Assembly: GCA_051649305.1 (NCBI GenBank)
Contig: JBOFGV010000044.1
Span: forward strand, 133,336-197,335
Direction of reading: 5' to 3'
DNA length: 64,000 bases
Source of the DNA: JADCCX01 sp051649305
GTDB lineage: Bacteria > Pseudomonadota > Alphaproteobacteria > Rhizobiales > Beijerinckiaceae
Below the pieces are notes generated by a model. That model was given only the letters and a program-made list of their open reading frames with translations. It searched no databases and was not told the origin of the DNA. Shown here in pieces: positions 35,966 through 44,664 of the stretch. Positions within the stretch are counted from its first letter, which is position 1; each line of letters opens with the position of its first letter. The position numbers and the translations under genes are program-made.

Positions 35966-36378
35966 TGATGCGCGGAATTGCAATGACGGTCGCATTGCTG
36001 CTGACCTCAGGCGCTGCGCAGGCGTCCTGCCTGCCTGCTGACAGCGGCACACACATGAAGAGCGCTGATCCGGCACGCTTTGCAGCAGCTGTTCGTTTCA
36101 ACCCGGCTCCCATCAAAGTTGGCGCACCGTTTGTCGTTAACTTGATGCTGTGCTCTGCCGAAAGCGCGAAGGTCGAGCGCATCGTGATTGACGCGCGCAT
36201 GCCTGCCCACCGGCACGGCATGAACTACAAGCCAGAGATCCTGGCCAAGGGCGAAGGCAGCTATGAGGCGCGCGGCTTTCTGTTCCACATGCCCGGCAAA
36301 TGGGAAGTCACATTGGCGGTGACAGAAGCTGGCAACAGCAAGCCGCATCAACTGGCCCTCGAGCTCGATGTCCGGTGA
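35965..36378 (+). CDS. FixH/YtkA-like exported protein
   Basis: Protein of 137 residues with leader GIAMTVALLLTSGAAQAS. The mature part is an immunoglobulin-like beta domain with IKVGAPFVVNLMLC, MPAHRHGMNYKPEI and GFLFHMPGKWEVTLAV, the motifs of FixH/YtkA-like domains. The His/Met-rich AHRHGMNY loop could bind copper. The start overlaps the amidohydrolase stop. Its role is unknown; proteins of this fold often assist periplasmic redox or copper proteins. Confidence 0.75.
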   Translation: MMRGIAMTVALLLTSGAAQASCLPADSGTHMKSADPARFAAAVRFNPAPIKVGAPFVVNLMLCSAESAKVERIVIDARMPAHRHGMNYKPEILAKGEGSYEARGFLFHMPGKWEVTLAVTEAGNSKPHQLALELDVR

Positions 36379-36400
36379 GCAATGAGATGAGGATGGTGCG

Positions 36401-37555
36401 GTGAAGGCGCTCGCAGCGTGGGGCCTGTTGCTGTTGACATGCATCGCTGGCGCGTCATTGACGACAGCGCAGCAACCCTCGCTGCTTCTGACAGAATCCG
36501 AGATCAGTCAGATGCTTGATCATGGCCCATGGCCAGAACCTGCGACACGCGATCCAAGCAACCGCGCATCCGGCAATGCAGAGGCCATCGCTTTTGGCCG
36601 CACTCTCTTTTTTGACAAAGGCCTGTCGATCACAGGCACAGTCTCCTGTGCCACTTGCCATCAACCCGAACGGGGCTGGACTGATGGGTTGAAGCGAGGA
36701 CAAGCCATAGGGCTTGTCGACCGCAATACGCAGTCGTTGCTTAACATTGGCAACAACCGCTGGTTCGGCTGGGCAGGCAGCAGTGACAGTCTCTGGGCAC
36801 ACAGTATTGTGCCCCTGCTGGAGCCAAAGGAGATGGGGGCGACACCGGCCCATATCGCCCGACGCATCAGTGAGAACCCCGCCTTCCTGTCAAGCTACAA
36901 GGCAGTCTTTGGTATTTCACCAAACGAAGCAGATGCTGAAACAACTCTGGTCAATGTTGCCAAGGCGCTCGCTGCCTTTCAGGAAACCATCACAAGCGGG
37001 CGCACAGCCTTCGATGATTTTCGCGATGCACTGGCGCGCGGCGACAGGACCGCAGCTGCGTCCTTTCCGCAGGATGCGCAACGCGGTGCGCAACTCTTTG
37101 TGGGGCGCGGAAAATGCAATGTCTGTCATGTCGGCCCTGCTTTCAGCAACGGCGAATTCAGCGATGCGGCCGTGCCCTATTTTATTGAGCCTGGACGGGT
37201 TGACCCTGGACGCTACGAGGGCATCGCCAAACTGAAGAGCAGTCCTTTCAATCGCCTTGGCAAGCACAGCGATACCCGCGACGAAGCATCATCCTGGGCA
37301 ACGGTGCATGTAGAGCAGCGCCACACAAACTTTGGCGAGTTCAAGGTGCCATCCTTGCGGAACCTCACGTTGACTGCGCCCTTTATGCACAACGGCTCAC
37401 GGGCGACAATCGAGGATGTTGTGCGGCATTATTCCGAAATCAACGTTGAACGCCTGCACGCAGATGGCGAAAGGATACTCGAGCCTTTCAAGTTTTCGGC
37501 AAGAGAAGCCAGTGATCTCGCGGCCTTTCTGCGGACATTGTCCCCACGTCCGTGA
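36401..37555 (+). CDS. Diheme cytochrome c peroxidase / MauG-family protein
   Basis: Protein of 384 residues from GTG 36401. After leader LAAWGLLLLTCIAGASLTTAQ it has two haem sites, CATCH (83-87) and CNVCH (239-243). Between them are GRTLFFDKGLS, NRWFGWAGSSDSLW and EPKEMG, and after the second FKVPSLRNLTLTAPFMHNG. The MPxL-type tail FKVPSLRN...PFMHNG is typical of bacterial cytochrome c peroxidases. It could remove H2O2 or, like MauG, oxidise a partner protein. It is the last of three exported products encoded together. Confidence 0.92.
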   Translation: MKALAAWGLLLLTCIAGASLTTAQQPSLLLTESEISQMLDHGPWPEPATRDPSNRASGNAEAIAFGRTLFFDKGLSITGTVSCATCHQPERGWTDGLKRGQAIGLVDRNTQSLLNIGNNRWFGWAGSSDSLWAHSIVPLLEPKEMGATPAHIARRISENPAFLSSYKAVFGISPNEADAETTLVNVAKALAAFQETITSGRTAFDDFRDALARGDRTAAASFPQDAQRGAQLFVGRGKCNVCHVGPAFSNGEFSDAAVPYFIEPGRVDPGRYEGIAKLKSSPFNRLGKHSDTRDEASSWATVHVEQRHTNFGEFKVPSLRNLTLTAPFMHNGSRATIEDVVRHYSEINVERLHADGERILEPFKFSAREASDLAAFLRTLSPRP

Positions 37556-37607
37556 CATTGCCATGCAAACGACGGAACGTTGCTCACTTGCGGCACATTG
37601 CCCGCCC

Positions 37608-37625
37608 ATCCGGGATTGCCCGGAT
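37608..37625 (+). terminator. Hairpin after the cytochrome gene
   Basis: ATCCGGG-ATTG-CCCGGAT is a perfect 7-base stem with a 4-base loop, 52 bases after the stop codon. No T-run follows, so it may be a weak or factor-assisted terminator. The rest of the 208-base gap holds no other signal I trust. Confidence 0.45.
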
Positions 37626-37763
37626 CACTGGTTTGGTCCATGAATGTTGTCTGTCTGGCATTGCCTTAAGGAACCATATTGACCCCGATCGGCCAGGATA
37701 AAATCTGGCTTTGCGGTTCATGTCCTGCAATACTCGACACCAGCGAACAGGGAGCTCTCGACC

Positions 37764-39155
37764 GTGAACATTCATGCGCAAAAGAATGATTACCGCGATA
37801 TCATCGAGGCGGACCGCGAGCATGTCTGGCATCATCTCTCCCAGCACAAGAAATACGAGACGGTTGACCCGCTGATCATTATCGAGGGTAAAGGTCTGCG
37901 TGTCTGGAACACGGCTGGCCGCGAGCATCTGGATGCGGTTTCCGGCGGTGTGTGGACCGTCAACGTCGGCTACGGACGTGTTTCAATTGCAGATGCTGTG
38001 CGTGATCAATTGATCAAGCTGAACTATTTTGCCGGTGCCATGGGCACCATTCCCGGCGCACAGTTTGCCAAACAGCTAATCGCCAAAATGCCAGGCATGA
38101 GCCGCGTCTATTATTCAAACTCCGGCTCCGAAGCCAACGAGAAGGCCTACAAGATTGTTCGCCAGATTGCCCACCAGAAGCATGGCGGCAAGAAGCACAA
38201 AATTCTCTACCGCGACCGCGATTATCACGGCACAACAATCTCGGCTCTGGCTTCCGCCGGGCAGGTGCAGCGCAAGGAACAGTATGGCCCCTTCACACCT
38301 GGCTTTGTGGAAGTGCCGCATTGTCTTGAATATCGCTCGCAATGGGGTGATGTGGAGGATTATGGCGTGCGTGCCGCCAACGCCATCGAGGAGGTTATCC
38401 TGCGCGAGGGTGCTGATACCGTCGGCGGGCTCATCCTGGAGCCTGTCACAGCGGGTGGCGGTGTCATTCCCCCACCCAAAGGATACTGGGACCGCGTGCA
38501 GGAGATCTGCAAGAAATACGACATCCTGCTGATCATCGATGAGGTGGTTTGTGGCCTTGGCCGCACTGGAACGTGGTTCGGCTACCAGCAATACGGCGTG
38601 AAACCCGATATCGTGACCATGGCGAAGGGCGTTGCCTCTGGCTACGCCGCCATCTCATGCACCGTGACAACGGAAGCGGTCTTCAACGAGTTCAAGTCCA
38701 ATCCTGATGATCCAATGAGTTACTTCCGCGACATCTCGACATTCGGCGGCTGCACGGCTGGTCCGGCGGCGGCGATTGCCAACATGGAGATCATCGAGAA
38801 CGAGAACCTGCTGGTGAACGTTCAGAACATGGGTGATTATCTGATGGATAAGCTCCATGACTTGCAGGGCAAGCACATGATCATCGGCGATGTGCGCGGC
38901 AAGGGCCTGTTTCAGGGCATGGAACTGGTCAGCAACCGCGAGACCAAGGAGCCGCTGCCAGAGAAAATGGTGCAGGCGATTGTGGCGGATTGTTTTGCCC
39001 AGTCGGCTGTGATTCTGGGTGCGACCAACCGCTCGCTGAACGGCCTCAACAACACGCTCTGTCTCAGCCCGGCCTATATCTGCAAGAAGAGCGATCTGGA
39101 TGAGGTTGTTGCGGCTATCGATGGTGCAATCACCCGCGTGATGGCTGCTCACTGA
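37764..39155 (+). CDS. Class III pyridoxal-phosphate aminotransferase, taurine:pyruvate-like
   Basis: Protein of 463 residues from GTG 37764. Hallmarks are YSNSGSEANEKAYKI (phosphate-binding), RDRDYHGTTI, LIIDEVVCGLGRTGTWFG and the PLP Lys in VTMAKGVASGYA. The N-terminus (YRDIIEADREHVWHHLSQH) and overall pattern recall taurine:pyruvate and beta-alanine:pyruvate aminotransferases. It would move an omega-amino group to pyruvate and give an aldehyde. The alcohol dehydrogenase gene 71 bases downstream could then act on that aldehyde (inference). Confidence 0.9.
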   Translation: MNIHAQKNDYRDIIEADREHVWHHLSQHKKYETVDPLIIIEGKGLRVWNTAGREHLDAVSGGVWTVNVGYGRVSIADAVRDQLIKLNYFAGAMGTIPGAQFAKQLIAKMPGMSRVYYSNSGSEANEKAYKIVRQIAHQKHGGKKHKILYRDRDYHGTTISALASAGQVQRKEQYGPFTPGFVEVPHCLEYRSQWGDVEDYGVRAANAIEEVILREGADTVGGLILEPVTAGGGVIPPPKGYWDRVQEICKKYDILLIIDEVVCGLGRTGTWFGYQQYGVKPDIVTMAKGVASGYAAISCTVTTEAVFNEFKSNPDDPMSYFRDISTFGGCTAGPAAAIANMEIIENENLLVNVQNMGDYLMDKLHDLQGKHMIIGDVRGKGLFQGMELVSNRETKEPLPEKMVQAIVADCFAQSAVILGATNRSLNGLNNTLCLSPAYICKKSDLDEVVAAIDGAITRVMAAH

Positions 39156-39226
39156 GCAGCACGAGACTGAACAATCCTGATACCTGATGCCAGACCTTTA
39201 GCTGGCTTCAAGAAAGTGCTGTATCC

Positions 39227-40357
39227 ATGCCGATCATCTCGTACCTAACCACCATCCGCTTTGACTTTGGAGCCATTGCGGGCTTGCCAGAAGACATCAC
39301 AACCTGCGGCATGAAAAACCCGCTGCTGGTGACTGACAAGGGCGTGGTTGCTGCGGGGCTTGCAGCGCGGATAACGGCCCTGATGCCGAAAGGTGCGCAA
39401 ACACCAGTGTTTGACAGCACCCCCTCCAACCCAACCGAGGAAGCGACTGATCTCGCCGTCGAAATGTATAAAGCGAATGGTTGCGATGGCATTGTTGCTC
39501 TGGGCGGTGGATCGCCCATGGATCTTGCCAAGTCCGTCGCCATTCTGGCAACCCATGGCGGCGTGCTGCGCGACTATGCTTTCATCCATGGTGGCGCACC
39601 AAAAATCACTGATAAAATCGCGCCTGTCATCGCCATCCCAACAACTTCAGGCACAGGCTCAGAGGTTGGGCGTGGTGCGGTGATGAGCTTTCGTGACGGA
39701 CGCAAGCTCTCGGTTATCTCGCCGCTGCTCTTCCCAAAGCGCGCGATCTGCGATCCGGAACTGACTCTTGGCCTGCCCCCGATGATGACCGCGGCAACGG
39801 GCATGGATGCGCTGACCCATGGCATCGAATGCTTCATCTCGAATGTGGAGAACCCGCCTGCCGGTGCCATCGCACTGGAATGCGCCCGCCTCGCTGCCCG
39901 CGCGCTGGAGACCGCTGTTAAAGACGGCAGCAACCGGCAGGCACGCTATGACATGATGATGGCCTCGATGATGGGGGCCATGGCGTTTCAGAAGGGGCTG
40001 GGCGCTGTGCATTCTCTCGCCCACACACTGGGTGGCCTCAAAGAAGCGCATCTCCATCACGGCACACTGAATGCCGTTTTGCTGCCCGCTGTGCTGCGCT
40101 TCAACGCCGGAATCAGACAAGCGGAGTATGCCCGCCTTGCCTATGAAATGAATGTCCCCGCTGGCCAGTCTATCGACCGGTTTATTGAGGGCCTCAACCA
40201 GCGTATTGGCATGCCGGCAAACCTGCGTGCCATGGGCGTGAAGCGCGAATGGTTCGACAAGGTGGCAGAGACATCCATGGAAGACCATTGCACCAAAACC
40301 AACGCCAGAACGCCAACAGTGGCAGATTATCGCGCCATGCTGGAAGAGGCGTTCTGA
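39227..40357 (+). CDS. Iron-containing (group III) alcohol dehydrogenase
   Basis: Protein of 376 residues. The NAD site is ALGGGSPMDLAKSVA and PTTSGTGSEV; metal-site residues lie in MDALTHGIECF, HSLAHTLGG and HLHHGTLNAVLLP. It reduces an aldehyde or oxidises a short alcohol with NAD(H) in the cytoplasm. Pairing with a taurine-transaminase-like enzyme resembles anaerobic sulfoacetaldehyde reduction, but sugar-acid or GABA-type semialdehydes fit equally well. Confidence 0.93.
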   Translation: MPIISYLTTIRFDFGAIAGLPEDITTCGMKNPLLVTDKGVVAAGLAARITALMPKGAQTPVFDSTPSNPTEEATDLAVEMYKANGCDGIVALGGGSPMDLAKSVAILATHGGVLRDYAFIHGGAPKITDKIAPVIAIPTTSGTGSEVGRGAVMSFRDGRKLSVISPLLFPKRAICDPELTLGLPPMMTAATGMDALTHGIECFISNVENPPAGAIALECARLAARALETAVKDGSNRQARYDMMMASMMGAMAFQKGLGAVHSLAHTLGGLKEAHLHHGTLNAVLLPAVLRFNAGIRQAEYARLAYEMNVPAGQSIDRFIEGLNQRIGMPANLRAMGVKREWFDKVAETSMEDHCTKTNARTPTVADYRAMLEEAF

Positions 40358-40439
40358 GCGTCAGTCACTTGAGCAGCGTGCCTTGCCTGTTGCCTGTCGC
40401 TGGGATAACCAAGCTGGCTAAAAGCAAGAAGGAAACACC

Positions 40440-41270
40440 ATGCGCCCTGTTGTCATTGCAGTTGCCATAACTGGTTCTGTTCCGCGCAAGAAAGACAATC
40501 CCACCCTGCCGGTTCAGCCTGCTGAGCAGATTGAATCCACGCATGCTGCCTATGAAGCAGGCGCGATACTGGTGCATATCCATGTGCGCAACGATGATGA
40601 AACACCCTCGTCTGATCCCGATCGCTTTGCCGCCGTTCAGGAAGGCGTGCGCAAGCATTGCCCGGGCATGATCATCCAGTTTTCAACCGGCGGGCGTGGG
40701 CGTGATCCCGCTGCGCGCGGCCTCTCACTGGTCCACCGGCCAGACATGGCGTCGCTTTCAACGGGTTCGGTGAATTTCCCCACCATCGTTTACGAGAACG
40801 GAGCTTCGCTCGTGGTTGATCTCGCAACCCGCATGAAGGAATTTGAGATTGTGCCGGAGATCGAGATTTTTGATCTTTCCCATATTCACGGCGCAAAACG
40901 GCTGATTGAGGCGGGCCTGATGTCCGCCACGCCGCATGTGCAGTTTGTGATGGGTGTGCAGAACGCCATGCCAGCGGATGAGCATCTGCTCGACATCATG
41001 CTCGCTGAAACACGCCGCGTTATTCCTCGCGCCACCTGGACAGCAGCAGGCATTGGCCGCCACCAGAGCGAGGTGATGGGTTGGGCGCTGAAGCGTGGTG
41101 CAGGGGCAGTGCGCACCGGGCTTGAAGACAACATCCGCGTCACCAAGGACCGGCTTGCCAATGGCAATGCGGAACTCGTGCGCGTTGCAGCGGATCTCAT
41201 TCAAAGCCATGGCGGCAGGCCTGCAACGCCAGCGGAAGCCCGCGCTGCACTCCGACTGCGTCCGGTTTGA
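40440..41270 (+). CDS. BKACE-family (beta-keto acid cleavage enzyme, DUF849)
   Basis: Protein of 276 residues. It opens VIAVAITGSVPRKKDNPTLPVQP, then carries the zinc pair in LVHIHVRND (His46, His48), and later GIGRHQSEVMGWALKRGAGAVRTGLEDN. The family condenses a beta-keto acid with acetyl-CoA and splits it into acetoacetate and an acyl-CoA; 3-keto-5-aminohexanoate is the founding substrate. The neighbouring aminotransferase and dehydrogenase could make an amino- or hydroxy-beta-keto acid for it. Confidence 0.92.
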   Translation: MRPVVIAVAITGSVPRKKDNPTLPVQPAEQIESTHAAYEAGAILVHIHVRNDDETPSSDPDRFAAVQEGVRKHCPGMIIQFSTGGRGRDPAARGLSLVHRPDMASLSTGSVNFPTIVYENGASLVVDLATRMKEFEIVPEIEIFDLSHIHGAKRLIEAGLMSATPHVQFVMGVQNAMPADEHLLDIMLAETRRVIPRATWTAAGIGRHQSEVMGWALKRGAGAVRTGLEDNIRVTKDRLANGNAELVRVAADLIQSHGGRPATPAEARAALRLRPV

Positions 41271-41280
41271 AGCGCACAAC

Positions 41281-41952
41281 ATGATCCCCTGGGAGCATCT
41301 TGATACCGGCGATATTCCTGGCGGTGGCACATTGCGGCTGAAGCGGCGCGGTGCTGAATTCTCCATTATGCTGGGGGCGAACGAGCTGATGAACTCACGC
41401 CTTAGTGGCTCGGAAGAAGCGCTGGCTACACTCACGTTTGAAAAACTGCGCGGGCGCAAGAACACCAAGGTCTTGATAGGCGGGTTGGGCATGGGCTTCA
41501 CGCTGCGGGCTGCGCTTTCTGCCTATGCCAGCGATGCCCGCATCACAGTGGCGGAACTGGTGCCTGCGGTCATCACTTGGGCACAAGGACCAATGGCGGA
41601 GGTATTTGCAGGCAGCCTTGATGACCCACGGATTACTTTGCTGGCGCAGGATGTGATCCAGTGCATTCAGGCTGATGAGGCAATCTATGATGCCATTCTG
41701 CTGGATGTCGACAACGGCCCGGATGGGCTGACACGCGCGCAGAACGACAGGCTCTATGACAGCCGTGGATTGGCTGCCATCCATGCGGCGCTCAGCAAGG
41801 GGGGCGTTCTGGCTGTCTGGTCCCAGGGGCCGGATGCGCATTTTACCAAGCGGCTGAAACTGGCTGGCTTCGCTGTGGAGGAAGTTATGGTACGGGCGCA
41901 TCGCGGCAAGAGCGGAGCAAAGCATATTATTTGGCTGGCTATCCGAAAATAG
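41281..41952 (+). CDS. Spermidine-synthase-like SAM-fold protein
   Basis: Protein of 223 residues from ATG 41281, 10 bases after the BKACE stop. It has KVLIGGLGMGFTLRAALS (SAM/dcSAM-binding Gly-rich loop), ITVAELVPAVITWAQ (acidic ribose-binding position) and YDAILLDVDNGPDGLT. This matches the short spermidine-synthase-like proteins common in Alphaproteobacteria. It is more likely a methyltransferase-fold protein of unknown substrate than a true polyamine synthase, as it lacks the N-terminal tetramerisation domain. Confidence 0.82.
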   Translation: MIPWEHLDTGDIPGGGTLRLKRRGAEFSIMLGANELMNSRLSGSEEALATLTFEKLRGRKNTKVLIGGLGMGFTLRAALSAYASDARITVAELVPAVITWAQGPMAEVFAGSLDDPRITLLAQDVIQCIQADEAIYDAILLDVDNGPDGLTRAQNDRLYDSRGLAAIHAALSKGGVLAVWSQGPDAHFTKRLKLAGFAVEEVMVRAHRGKSGAKHIIWLAIRK

Positions 41953-42255
41953 TCAGTCAAGCTCGATACTCAGCATAAGGCTGGAAAGGCTCTTGCCGTG
42001 GGGATCAAAGGCAAGCGAAATGGCCACACCACCGCCGAGCGCACCTTCCAGCAGAAACACCAGTGCGTGCAGGCCCGGCACTTCATGGCGCGTAACAGGC
42101 CCATGCACGATGCCGGTAAAAGCCTTTGCCACCACGACGGTTGTCAGAGCCTCGCAGAGCTTTGAATAATCCTCCGGCTTGCGGGCGATGACGGCGATCT
42201 GCGCCGTGTTGCCCTTGTCCCCCGCCCGTGCCGTTGCAATCTCATGCAGCTTCAT
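41953..42255 (-). CDS. AtuA-associated small ferredoxin-fold domain protein
   Basis: Protein of 100 residues starting MKLHEIATARAGDKGNTAQIAVIAR. The LHEIAxARSGDKG-like opening is the signature of the C-terminal domain found fused to or encoded next to AtuA-family proteins. It overlaps the AtuA-type gene by 4 bases, so the two form a complex or act together. It is directly convergent with the spermidine-synthase-like gene, with no base between the stops. Confidence 0.85.
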   Translation of the reverse strand: MKLHEIATARAGDKGNTAQIAVIARKPEDYSKLCEALTTVVVAKAFTGIVHGPVTRHEVPGLHALVFLLEGALGGGVAISLAFDPHGKSLSSLMLSIELD

Positions 42256-43592
42256 GACGTCAGCACCGTGATGGACGGGGTGACGGCTTCGCGCGGCAAA
42301 AGCACGGAACGCACGCCAACCAGATCTCGCACCTGCATAAAATCCCCGCCGCCGCCATAAGGCCCGTTGGTGAGGAGCGACTGCGTTTCCTGCGCAACAT
42401 ACTCCGCATGCCTGCGGTTGTTGCTGCGCGCCGCAACGCGCAGGCGCACCTCATAGGGCTCGCCCTGCGGCGTTGAAGCCGCGCCATGCAGGGAGTTCAC
42501 ACCGATGAGATCAACCCGCAATTCATCAAGATCAAGCTTGCGCTGCGCGAGGCGCGAACGGACAATGCTGGCCGCCAGCTCTGCCCGCGCCAGCGCATTG
42601 GGACCGGCATAGCCGACATGCCCCTCGCCAATGTGCCCAGCCCTGTAGCACACGCTGGTTTTCAATGTGCCGGTGCGGACCGATGCTTTTGCACCGCTTA
42701 CGCTGACATGATCGGGTGCAGTCTCCTCAAACCGCAAGCCTGTAAAATCCGCCACACAATCCGGGGTGATATAGGCTGCAGGGTTGCCGCATTCATAGAA
42801 AATCTGTTCCGTGCAGGTAGCCGCCGTGACCGCACCGCCGGAGCCTGCGGGCTTGCTGATGACGGCGCGCCCATCAGCCTGCACCGTGGCGAAAGGAAAG
42901 CCCAATCGGTCCAGACCCGACACATCCTTGACACCGGGATCAGCAAAGTAGCCGCCTGTCACTTGCCCTGCACATTCCAGCAAGTGGCCGATGGTTGTGC
43001 CAATCGCCATTTTCTCAAAATCACCCGCCTGCCAGCCGAGCCCGTGCATCATGGCTGCCAGAAACAGCGAGGGATCAGCCACACGGCCTGTGATGACCAC
43101 GTCAGCGCCCGTAGCCAGTGCATCGCGGATCGGTTCAGCCCCGAGATAGGCATTGGCCGCGATAATGCTGTTGCCCAGCGTGCTGACCGGCTCGCCGGTT
43201 TCCATCATCACGAGGTCGGGCGAGGCCTGCACGGCATACAACACATCGTCACCCAGCACCACCGCCACCTTGATGGGAGGCAGGCCGAGCTCCCGCGCAA
43301 GCGCCACTGTTCGCTGTGCGGCAGCGAGCGGATTGGCGGCACCCATGTTCGTAACAATCTTGACGCCGCGTGCCTTGGCAGGCCCCAGCACGGCCCGCCA
43401 GCGGTCCTCCATAAATGGATTGTAACCCTTGTCCGGATCGCGCAACCGCTCGAGCTGGCCCAGCGCGATGGTGCGCTCGGCCAGACATTCAAAGGCGATA
43501 TAATCGAGGCTTGATGTCTCGATCAGCTCCAGTGCCGGTTCCCAACGGTCTCCCGCATAACCGGCACCGGAACCGATGCGAATGCTTTTCAT
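42252..43592 (-). CDS. AtuA-family protein (acyclic terpene utilization type, DUF1446)
   Basis: Protein of 446 residues opening IRIGSGAGYAGDRWEPALELIE, with RGVKIVTNMGAANPLAAA, DVVITGRVADPSLFLAAMMH and GHLLECAGQVTGGYFADPG. These are the conserved blocks of AtuA, needed for citronellol/geraniol catabolism in Pseudomonas, whose biochemical step is still unclear. Here no other atu gene is present. Instead it sits with a small partner and a TctC receptor, as in many carboxylate clusters, so its substrate is likely a hydroxy or branched acid (inference). Confidence 0.9.
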   Translation of the reverse strand: MKSIRIGSGAGYAGDRWEPALELIETSSLDYIAFECLAERTIALGQLERLRDPDKGYNPFMEDRWRAVLGPAKARGVKIVTNMGAANPLAAAQRTVALARELGLPPIKVAVVLGDDVLYAVQASPDLVMMETGEPVSTLGNSIIAANAYLGAEPIRDALATGADVVITGRVADPSLFLAAMMHGLGWQAGDFEKMAIGTTIGHLLECAGQVTGGYFADPGVKDVSGLDRLGFPFATVQADGRAVISKPAGSGGAVTAATCTEQIFYECGNPAAYITPDCVADFTGLRFEETAPDHVSVSGAKASVRTGTLKTSVCYRAGHIGEGHVGYAGPNALARAELAASIVRSRLAQRKLDLDELRVDLIGVNSLHGAASTPQGEPYEVRLRVAARSNNRRHAEYVAQETQSLLTNGPYGGGGDFMQVRDLVGVRSVLLPREAVTPSITVLTS

Positions 43593-43604
43593 AAGCTGGC
43601 TAAG

Positions 43605-44579
43605 TTACTGCTTCTCAATGCCTGCGTCGGCCACGGCCTTCGCCCATTTGGCGCTTTCGCGCTTCACGTTGTCGGCAAGTTCAGCTGGGGTGGAGGAGGA
43701 AACCGCAATGCCAAGGCCCTTGCCAAGCTTATCGGCAGCTTCCGGGCTGGCAGCGGCTTTCACGACGGCATCGTTGAGTTTGGCCACCACAGCAGCAGGA
43801 GTGCCAGCCGGTGCAAAGGCACCGAACCATGCGATGAGTTCATAACCCTTCAAGCCAGCGGCTTCCTCAACCGTAGGCAGGTTGGGCAATTGCGGCACAC
43901 GCTTGGAAGAGGTGGCAGCCAGCGCGCGGATGGTGCCGCCCTGAACCTGCGGCAGCATGACCGCGAGATCCGCCACGAACACATCAATCTGACCCGAAAT
44001 CAGGTCTGTCACAGCCTGCGGCGAGGCGCGGTAGGTGACGAGGTTCATCTTGATGCCTGCCATGCTCATCAGCATTTCGGTGGAAACACGCTGCGAAGAC
44101 GAGGCCGAACCGAAGTTCAATTTGCCGGGGTTGGCTTTGGCGTAGGCGATCAGTTCGGGCAGGGTTTTCGCCTCCAGCTTGTTGGCGACGCAGACGATCA
44201 GCGGCACCGAACCCATGTAGGAGATGGGCGCAAAGTCCTTCTCATGGTCGTAGGGCACTGTCTTGAACAGCGCAGATGCAGCCGCATTGGTGGAGTTGGT
44301 GCCAAACAGGATGGTCAGGCCATCGGCGGGCGACTTGGCAACCGCATCAGCACCCAGCATGCCGTTGGCCCCTGCCCGGTTCTCGATGATGATCGAGGTG
44401 TTCAATGTGCGCGACATATGTTCCGCATAGACACGGGCGATGGTATCAGTGGCGCTGCCTGCGGCAAACGGTACGATGCCCTTGATGGTCTTGCCATCAG
44501 GCCAACTGGCCTGCGCCATGGCAGGAAGCGGGAGCATAGCGGCGGATGCGCCGGCGAGCAGCGTGCGACGGTTCAACAT
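43605..44579 (-). CDS. Bug/TctC-family periplasmic solute receptor (6 of 6)
   Basis: Protein of 324 residues with Tat-like leader NRRTLLAGASAAMLPLPAMA, then WPDGKTIKGIVPFAAGSATDTIAR and IIENRAGANGMLGADAVAK. The usual AAGGxxD loop reads AAGSATD. GGAGGAA precedes the ATG. It leads a three-gene minus-strand unit with the AtuA pair. TctAB is 19 kb away, so it must share that permease or use one outside the window. Confidence 0.92.
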   Translation of the reverse strand: MLNRRTLLAGASAAMLPLPAMAQASWPDGKTIKGIVPFAAGSATDTIARVYAEHMSRTLNTSIIIENRAGANGMLGADAVAKSPADGLTILFGTNSTNAAASALFKTVPYDHEKDFAPISYMGSVPLIVCVANKLEAKTLPELIAYAKANPGKLNFGSASSSQRVSTEMLMSMAGIKMNLVTYRASPQAVTDLISGQIDVFVADLAVMLPQVQGGTIRALAATSSKRVPQLPNLPTVEEAAGLKGYELIAWFGAFAPAGTPAAVVAKLNDAVVKAAASPEAADKLGKGLGIAVSSSTPAELADNVKRESAKWAKAVADAGIEKQ

Positions 44580-44596
44580 GGTTCCTCCTGTGGCTG

Positions 44597-44654
44597 GGTC
44601 ACGCCCGGCCTTTGTTCTGATTGGGTCAAGCTAGCTGACCTATTGAATTGGTCA
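44597..44654. promoter_or_regulatory. Cluster of GGTCA/TGACC half-sites before the TctC-AtuA unit
   Basis: GGTCA occurs at 44597-44601, 44624-44628 and 44650-44654, and TGACC at 44636-44640. The second and third in order face each other around AGCTAGC. This is typical of a multi-half-site operator. The gap also must hold the hrcA 3' end signal; no clear promoter boxes are visible. Confidence 0.35.
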
Positions 44655-44664
44655 AGCCAGTGTT

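Noticed and set aside
37679..37706. Promoter TTGACC...TAAAAT before the aminotransferase gene
   Set aside because: The spacing is only about 14 bases, too short for a normal sigma-70 promoter.
39659..40288. Antisense frame of 209 codons in the alcohol dehydrogenase gene
   Set aside because: Mirror of a strongly conserved gene; no independent evidence.
42486..43514. Long open frame (342 codons) opposite the AtuA-type gene
   Set aside because: It mirrors the third-position bias of the real gene, shows no domain or leader, and has an odd His/Arg/Cys-rich composition.
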